Source of the DNA: Silvimonas amylolytica
GTDB lineage: Bacteria > Pseudomonadota > Gammaproteobacteria > Burkholderiales > Chitinibacteraceae
DNA length: 64,000 bases
Reading direction: 5' to 3'
Assembly: GCF_014645555.1 (NCBI RefSeq)
Contig: NZ_BMLY01000001.1
Coordinates: 825,939 to 889,938 of the forward strand
The notes under the pieces were generated by a model. It saw only the letters and a list, made by a program, of their open reading frames with translations. It was not told the DNA's origin and did not search any database. Below, in pieces: positions 60,007-64,000 of the stretch (position 1 is the stretch's first letter; each line of letters starts with the position of its first letter). Both the position numbers and the translations under genes were made by a program.

Positions 60007-60948
60007 TCAGCCACGGGTAGCGGCCAGCGTCTGGCGAATACCTTCCTCATAGGAAGTCTTGTGGATTGTGCCCAGCAAATGATGCAAGGCGCTGTCATCC
60101 ATGATGACGGGTTCAGTTTGCAGATAGTGCATCTCGACCATCTCACGCAGCATCGGGTTAAACAACCCCAGCACGCGTAGCGCCAACTTGCCCAGCACGC
60201 GTGTGCGCAAGGTTGAACCGGCTGTAGCAAAAATCTGCTCTGCCAGTTTCTTCTGGCTGGTCACCCCTGCCCCGGCCAGATGCCATACACGGCCATACGC
60301 TTGCGGTTCTGCGGCTAACCGCAACACCACCGGCCCGACATCGGGCACAAACACGAACTCGTGCGGGGTGTCGATCGGGCCGATCATGTCTGCCGCTTTG
60401 CCGGCGACGGCGGCTTTGAAAACACCATCCAGAAAACTCTTGTCCACGCCAGGGCCGTAGAAATCCGGCAAGCGCAAAACCGTGCCCTGAATGCGGCCAG
60501 CCGCGTGTGCAGCCAGCAACAAGTCTTCCTGCTCTTTACGGCGCTGCCCTTTGAATGTGTGCGGCTGACGTGGGTGATCTTCAGTCACGCGGGGCTGCTG
60601 CGGGCGGCCATACGGGTAGACAGTCCCAATCAGGATAAAGCGTTTGACGCCCGCCGCAATGGCCGCTTCCAGCGTGCGGCCCAGCAAGATCGGATGCAGT
60701 TCAAACTGCCAGTACGGCACGCCAACCACGTAAACCACCGTATCGATACCTTGCAGTGCGGCCTTGATCGATGGGGCGTCATCTGGATTCCACGTGACGC
60801 ATTCCACGCGTGGATCCGCTCCGAACTGCTGTTGCAGCGCGGACTGCGACCGCGCGATAGCCCGCCACGGTTGCCCAGTCTGCGCCAGAGCGTTGCCAAT
60901 GCTGTGGCCCATGGCGCCAGTTGCGCCCACCAATGCGATTTTTTCCAT
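60007..60948 (-). CDS. NAD(P)-dependent epimerase/dehydratase-like SDR protein
   Basis: 313-residue atypical short-chain dehydrogenase. The Rossmann start GATGAMGHSIGNAL (about 7-20) carries G-x2-G-x2-G. GVKRFILIGTVYPYG covers the strand preceding the usual active-site Tyr. LRLPDFYGPGVDKSF is the family substrate-side phrase. GGAGAG selects the ATG at 60948. It is divergent from a TetR gene across 103 bp containing a 27-bp palindrome, so it is very likely the repressor's target. The substrate is unknown. Confidence 0.85.
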   Translation of the reverse strand: MEKIALVGATGAMGHSIGNALAQTGQPWRAIARSQSALQQQFGADPRVECVTWNPDDAPSIKAALQGIDTVVYVVGVPYWQFELHPILLGRTLEAAIAAGVKRFILIGTVYPYGRPQQPRVTEDHPRQPHTFKGQRRKEQEDLLLAAHAAGRIQGTVLRLPDFYGPGVDKSFLDGVFKAAVAGKAADMIGPIDTPHEFVFVPDVGPVVLRLAAEPQAYGRVWHLAGAGVTSQKKLAEQIFATAGSTLRTRVLGKLALRVLGLFNPMLREMVEMHYLQTEPVIMDDSALHHLLGTIHKTSYEEGIRQTLAATRG

Positions 60949-60981
60949 GATCGACTCTCCTGTGAACACATCAATATTTAC

Positions 60982-61008
60982 TGAACAGTGTTTACTAAAC
61001 ACCGTTCA
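60982..61008. promoter_or_regulatory. 27-bp palindromic operator between SDR and TetR genes
   Basis: Arms TGAACAGTGTTTA and TAAACACCGTTCA flank a central C; 12 of 13 pairs match. It sits in the 103-bp divergent promoter region, followed by an A/T-rich TATATTGAC stretch. This is a typical TetR-family operator controlling both genes. Confidence 0.85.
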
Positions 61009-61051
61009 TAATATATTGACGCTTCATTTCGTCAAGCCCTAAACTGAAGCC

Positions 61052-61687
61052 ATGGCTATTTCAGACAGAAAAGAACGACAGAAGGCGCAACTGCGCGAAC
61101 TCATCCTCGATGCCGCCCGCGACATCGTGGTGCGGGAGGGATTTGCTGCGCTATCCATGCGCAAAATTGCGGATGCCATTGAATATTCGCCTGCCACCCT
61201 CTATCTGCATTTTGAGAATCGCGATGCCATCGCTCGCGCCATCTGCGCCGCCGGATATGCGGACTTTGCGCGTGAGCTGGTACCGGCCATGGAAAACGAA
61301 CCCGATCCGATCCAGCGCCTGCAGATCATGGCAAGGTCGTATGTCGCGTTCGGGCTGGCGCATCCAGAGACCTATCGGCTGATTTTTATGGTCAGCCCGG
61401 AATACGCCAGTGCACTCTCGGAAGGGAATGACGAAGAGCGCGCTGGTGAGAAAGCGTTCTTTGAACTGGTCGGTGCCTTCACGCAGTTGCGTGGTACCAA
61501 CCGTCTGAATACTGAATTGACTGATTTGCAGCTGGCAGAAATGCTTTGGGCCAGCTTGCACGGCATCGTGAGTCTGAAGCTCACCTGCCCGTTATTTGTT
61601 TCTCAGAGTGCACAAGACCTGGCACAACAAACGTTGCAGACCCAGCTTTATGGTTTGCTGGACGCGCCGGCCCGCCCTGAAAACTGA
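61052..61687 (+). CDS. TetR-family transcriptional regulator
   Basis: 211 residues. The N-terminal helix-turn-helix (about 14-60) reads GFAALSMRKIADAIEYSPATLY split over helices 2 and 3. The C-terminal domain with RSYVAFGLAHPETYRLIFMV and LWASLHGIVSLKL is the WHG (TetR_C_13) type. The gene is divergent from the SDR gene over the shared palindrome and likely autoregulated. The DUF1857 gene follows 48 bp later, probably co-transcribed. The ligand is unknown. Confidence 0.92.
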   Translation: MAISDRKERQKAQLRELILDAARDIVVREGFAALSMRKIADAIEYSPATLYLHFENRDAIARAICAAGYADFARELVPAMENEPDPIQRLQIMARSYVAFGLAHPETYRLIFMVSPEYASALSEGNDEERAGEKAFFELVGAFTQLRGTNRLNTELTDLQLAEMLWASLHGIVSLKLTCPLFVSQSAQDLAQQTLQTQLYGLLDAPARPEN

Positions 61688-61735
61688 AACCGGATACCCG
61701 CCGCGCCGCATGCGCGGCCCTATGAGGAGTTACTC

Positions 61736-62224
61736 GTGCACTTTGAACACCTGGTCCAGATCAACGACCCGCTCAACCCGCTGCTGGAAAGCCTCACCGC
61801 AGAACAGGTCTGGCAGGCATTGCTTTGGCGGGCAGAAAAACCGCAAGACTTTCAGGAAGACATCACGGATGTGGTCATCCACGAACGTGGTGAGGACTAC
61901 CTCGTCCGCTCGTTCCGCCTGGGCAAGCTGCATGTGCGTGACCACATCGAGTGGGATAACGGCCGTACCATCGACTTTCATACCCAGCCCAATGACGAGC
62001 ACTCCGGCGGCCGGCTGACGATCACCATCGAGGCGCCCGACGATGCCCAACTGTTTGTGCGTTTCACCTACAACACACCGCTGCCGGAAACCGTCGCGCC
62101 GGGCAGCGACGATGCCAGTGATGCGTACTTTGCTTCTTATGTGAAATCCGCATACCACGCCGCGGATGTCGATACGGTTCGACGCATTCGTGAACTCGCC
62201 GCCGCTGGCCAGCTCAGGTCTTGA
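61736..62224 (+). CDS. SRPBCC-superfamily DUF1857/AtaL-like protein
   Basis: 162 residues with a Bet-v-1-like (START) fold that normally binds a hydrophobic ligand in a cavity. EHLVQINDPLNPLLESLTAEQVWQ (in two halves) and RFTYNTPLPE are the DUF1857 hallmarks. The start is GTG at 61736, supported by GAGGAG. It follows the TetR gene and precedes a terminator. It could bind the same hydrophobic compound class as the regulator, but that is inference. Confidence 0.82.
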   Translation: MHFEHLVQINDPLNPLLESLTAEQVWQALLWRAEKPQDFQEDITDVVIHERGEDYLVRSFRLGKLHVRDHIEWDNGRTIDFHTQPNDEHSGGRLTITIEAPDDAQLFVRFTYNTPLPETVAPGSDDASDAYFASYVKSAYHAADVDTVRRIRELAAAGQLRS

Positions 62225-62248
62225 GATCAAGCAATACTTAATCCAGCA

Positions 62249-62276
62249 AGGCCGGGCTTAATACCCGGCTTTTTTT
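62249..62276 (+). terminator. Intrinsic terminator after the DUF1857 gene
   Basis: GCCGGG and CCCGGC arms with a 7-nt loop, then seven T. Confidence 0.9.
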
Positions 62277-62298
62277 GACTCTGCAAAAAAGACAAATC

Positions 62299-63174
62299 AT
62301 GCGTCAAGGCGCTATCCAAGCATCGCTGGCTTACCTGATCTGGGGCCTGCTGCCGCTTTATCTCAAATCACTGCACGGCGTTGCGCCACTGGAAATTCTC
62401 CTGTGCCGTATGGTCTGGGCGTTGTTTTTCCTGATTGGCGTGTTGCTCTGGCGCCGCCATTGGGCATGGCTAGGTCAGGCCGTACGCCAGCCACGGTTGA
62501 TCGGCATTTTCATGCTGAGTGCGCTACTGCTGTCGACCAACTGGTTTTTGTATATCTGGGCGGTTACTCATAACCAGGTCATTGATGCCAGCCTGGGGTA
62601 CTTCATTAATCCGTTGATCAGTGTGCTGCTGGGCGTGGTGTTTCTGCATGAACGCTTGCGAGTGGGTCAATGGACCGCCATCGCCGTGGCCGCAGCGGGC
62701 GTGGTCTGGCTGACGCTCCAGGCGGGCCATTTACCATGGATTGCGCTGGGTCTGGCGGGTTCTTTCGGCGTGTATGGTTTGCTGCGCAAGACCGCACCAC
62801 TGGGTGCGCTGGAAGGCCTGACACTGGAGACGCTGGTGCTGTTCCCGTTTGCGCTGATCTGGTTGAGCGTGTTGGCCAGCAAGGACCAAAGTGCGTTAGT
62901 GGGCGGCGCGCCCCTCTTGCAGGGGCTACTGGTGCTGGCTGGCCCGATTACCGCCATCCCGCTGCTGCTGTTTGCCGCTGGTGCGCGCAAGATTCCGCTC
63001 TCGCTGCTGGGGCTGCTGCAATATATCGGCCCGACTGTTCAGCTGTTGCTGGGTGCATTGCTCTGGCATGAGCCATTCTCAGGCCCGCGTTTGCTGGGCT
63101 TTAGCGTGATCTGGCTGGCCTTGGTGCTCTACACTGCGGAAGGATTTTTTGTGGCGCGGATGAAAAAAGCCTGA
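62299..63174 (+). CDS. rarD: RarD-like EamA-family permease
   Basis: 291-residue, ten-helix drug/metabolite transporter. GAIQASLAYLIWGLLPLYLK, NWFLYIWAVTHNQVIDASLGY (shown in family as two parts) and KTAPLGALEGLTLETL are RarD hallmarks. LLGLLQYIGPTVQLLLGAL and FSGPRLLGFSVIWLAL close the second EamA half. The ATG at 62299 is preferred because the earlier TTG (62275) lies in the terminator. RarD was linked to chloramphenicol sensitivity but its real substrate is unknown. Confidence 0.9.
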   Translation: MRQGAIQASLAYLIWGLLPLYLKSLHGVAPLEILLCRMVWALFFLIGVLLWRRHWAWLGQAVRQPRLIGIFMLSALLLSTNWFLYIWAVTHNQVIDASLGYFINPLISVLLGVVFLHERLRVGQWTAIAVAAAGVVWLTLQAGHLPWIALGLAGSFGVYGLLRKTAPLGALEGLTLETLVLFPFALIWLSVLASKDQSALVGGAPLLQGLLVLAGPITAIPLLLFAAGARKIPLSLLGLLQYIGPTVQLLLGALLWHEPFSGPRLLGFSVIWLALVLYTAEGFFVARMKKA

Positions 63175-63198
63175 GCCTGATTCATCCGCCTGTGTCGC

Positions 63199-64000
63199 TT
63201 AGTGCTTCAACCCCGCGTCTTCTCGCGCCAGACGGGCAATGGCCGACCAGTCAGCACCAGACAGCCCTTGCGCCATGCCACGCACGAAACGATCACGCAC
63301 GACGCTGGCAAACGGCAAAGGCACATCATGCGCTTCGGCCGCCTGCAGCACCAACCGGTTATCTTTCGCGCCCAGGGGGAGCGCAAAGCCGGGTTTCATG
63401 TAACCCCCCGTGGCGATGAGGTTGCCGTAAATCTGGTAGACCGGGGCACCAAAGATTGAACCAGTCAGGACTTCCAGCAGTTTTTCCGGTGCCACCCCGG
63501 CTTTCTCTGCCAGCGCTGCGCCCTCGCCCAGACCTTCGATCACGCAACTGATCAGAAAGTTACCAATCAGTTTGACCACGGCAGCTTGTGGCGGCTGTTC
63601 ACCCACCTCAAACAGTTTCTGCCCGACAGCTTCCAGTACTGGCCGCACTTGGGTAATGTGCTCCGCTTTGCCTGCAGCAGCGACAAACAGCTTGCCTGCC
63701 GCAGCCGCATCCGGACGACCAAACACGGGTGCAGAAACCAGCCCGGAACCATGCCGCTCGTGCACGGCAACCAGTGACTCGACCAATGCCTGGCTGACCG
63801 TGCTCATGCTGATGTGGATGGCATTCTGGCCCAGTCCTGCCAGCAAACCCTCCTCACCCAGCGTCACCGCCTGCAACGCGTTGTCATCTGCCACCATGGT
63901 GATCACAGCGTCCTGCCCTTGCGCCAGGGCACGGGGGCTGGCCGCCCAGATTGCACCTTCGGCCAGCAAACTGTCTGCCTTGTCTTTGCTGCGGTTGTAA
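63199..64000 (-). CDS. 3-hydroxyisobutyrate dehydrogenase-family oxidoreductase (5' end beyond window)
   Basis: The coding frame runs off the right edge; codons YNRSKDKADSLL continue upstream of the internal TTG at 63969, so the N-terminal GxGxMG nucleotide loop is outside the window. What is present includes the end of the Rossmann domain (VITMVADDNALQAV), SAPVFGRPDAAAAGKL (the substrate-binding motif region), and VVKLIGNFLISCVIEGLGEGAAL with the catalytic Lys. The C-terminal helical domain ends with LSGADWSAIARLAREDAGL. The enzyme is a beta-hydroxyacid dehydrogenase or glyoxylate/succinic-semialdehyde reductase type. Confidence 0.9.
   Translation of the reverse strand, partial: YNRSKDKADSLLAEGAIWAASPRALAQGQDAVITMVADDNALQAVTLGEEGLLAGLGQNAIHISMSTVSQALVESLVAVHERHGSGLVSAPVFGRPDAAAAGKLFVAAAGKAEHITQVRPVLEAVGQKLFEVGEQPPQAAVVKLIGNFLISCVIEGLGEGAALAEKAGVAPEKLLEVLTGSIFGAPVYQIYGNLIATGGYMKPGFALPLGAKDNRLVLQAAEAHDVPLPFASVVRDRFVRGMAQGLSGADWSAIARLAREDAGLKH

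Overview
The window is ordinary chromosomal DNA of moderately high G+C from a Gram-negative bacterium. It is dense with genes, has short gaps and carries many intrinsic terminators. A polyhydroxyalkanoate pair, a hybrid peroxiredoxin-glutaredoxin, RdgC, a type-2 LeuA, a ZntB-like transporter and tripartite efflux pumps together suggest a betaproteobacterium. Neisseriales (Chromobacteriaceae or Chitinibacteraceae type) is my best guess, from protein resemblance only. I saw no rRNA, tRNA, insertion sequence, prophage or CRISPR array.

Layout. 0-3.1 kb (minus): PHA synthase phaC then thiolase phaA. 3.4-6 kb: a periplasmic D-Ala-D-Ala endopeptidase, thioredoxin-2 and rdgC. 6.6-11.3 kb (plus): a marR - outer-membrane factor - emrA - emrB drug efflux operon. 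11.5-14.9 kb: small membrane proteins, a GNAT acetyltransferase, a ZntB-like transporter, an ICMT-like methyltransferase and a Tat-exported HiPIP. 15-19.3 kb (minus): a chemoreceptor and penicillin-binding protein 1A. 19.4-22.1 kb (minus): a small unknown protein, a dihydrolipoamide dehydrogenase-like flavoprotein and the peroxiredoxin-glutaredoxin hybrid. 22.4-29.3 kb (minus): a lysophospholipase-like hydrolase and an RND pump operon with the unusual order OMF-MFP-RND. 29.8-40.9 kb: fadH, an rsgA-type GTPase behind a long structured leader, a LysR regulator, a small lipoprotein, aidB, a SetB-like sugar exporter, leuA, ribA and a MazG-like pyrophosphohydrolase. 41-44.7 kb (minus): mscL, rlmM, a membrane protein resembling transmembrane terpene cyclases, and an Lcp/MpaB-type (DUF2236) oxygenase. 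45-48.9 kb (plus): a 7TMR-DISM hybrid kinase and an exported YdjC-like protein that has lost its metal ligands. 49.2-55 kb (plus): a second RND pump (MFP-RND-OMF). 55.6-59.2 kb (plus): livHMGF without a binding-protein gene. 59.3-64 kb: a YdcF/ElyC-like protein, a divergent SDR/TetR pair around a 27-bp palindrome, a DUF1857 protein, a RarD-like permease and a 3-hydroxyisobutyrate dehydrogenase-family gene cut by the right edge.

Functional themes are envelope and efflux (three complete tripartite pumps, each with its own outer-membrane factor), peptidoglycan synthesis, carbon storage and fatty-acid use (phaCA, fadH), and redox defence (Prx-Grx, Lpd-like, TrxC, aidB). The most intriguing candidates for something undescribed are four: the adjacent terpene-cyclase-like and Lcp/MpaB-like genes at 42.7-44.7 kb; the structured leader with a 13-codon reading frame upstream of the rsgA-type GTPase; the YdjC-fold pseudoenzyme at 47.9 kb; and the pairing of a hybrid peroxiredoxin with a flavin disulfide reductase.
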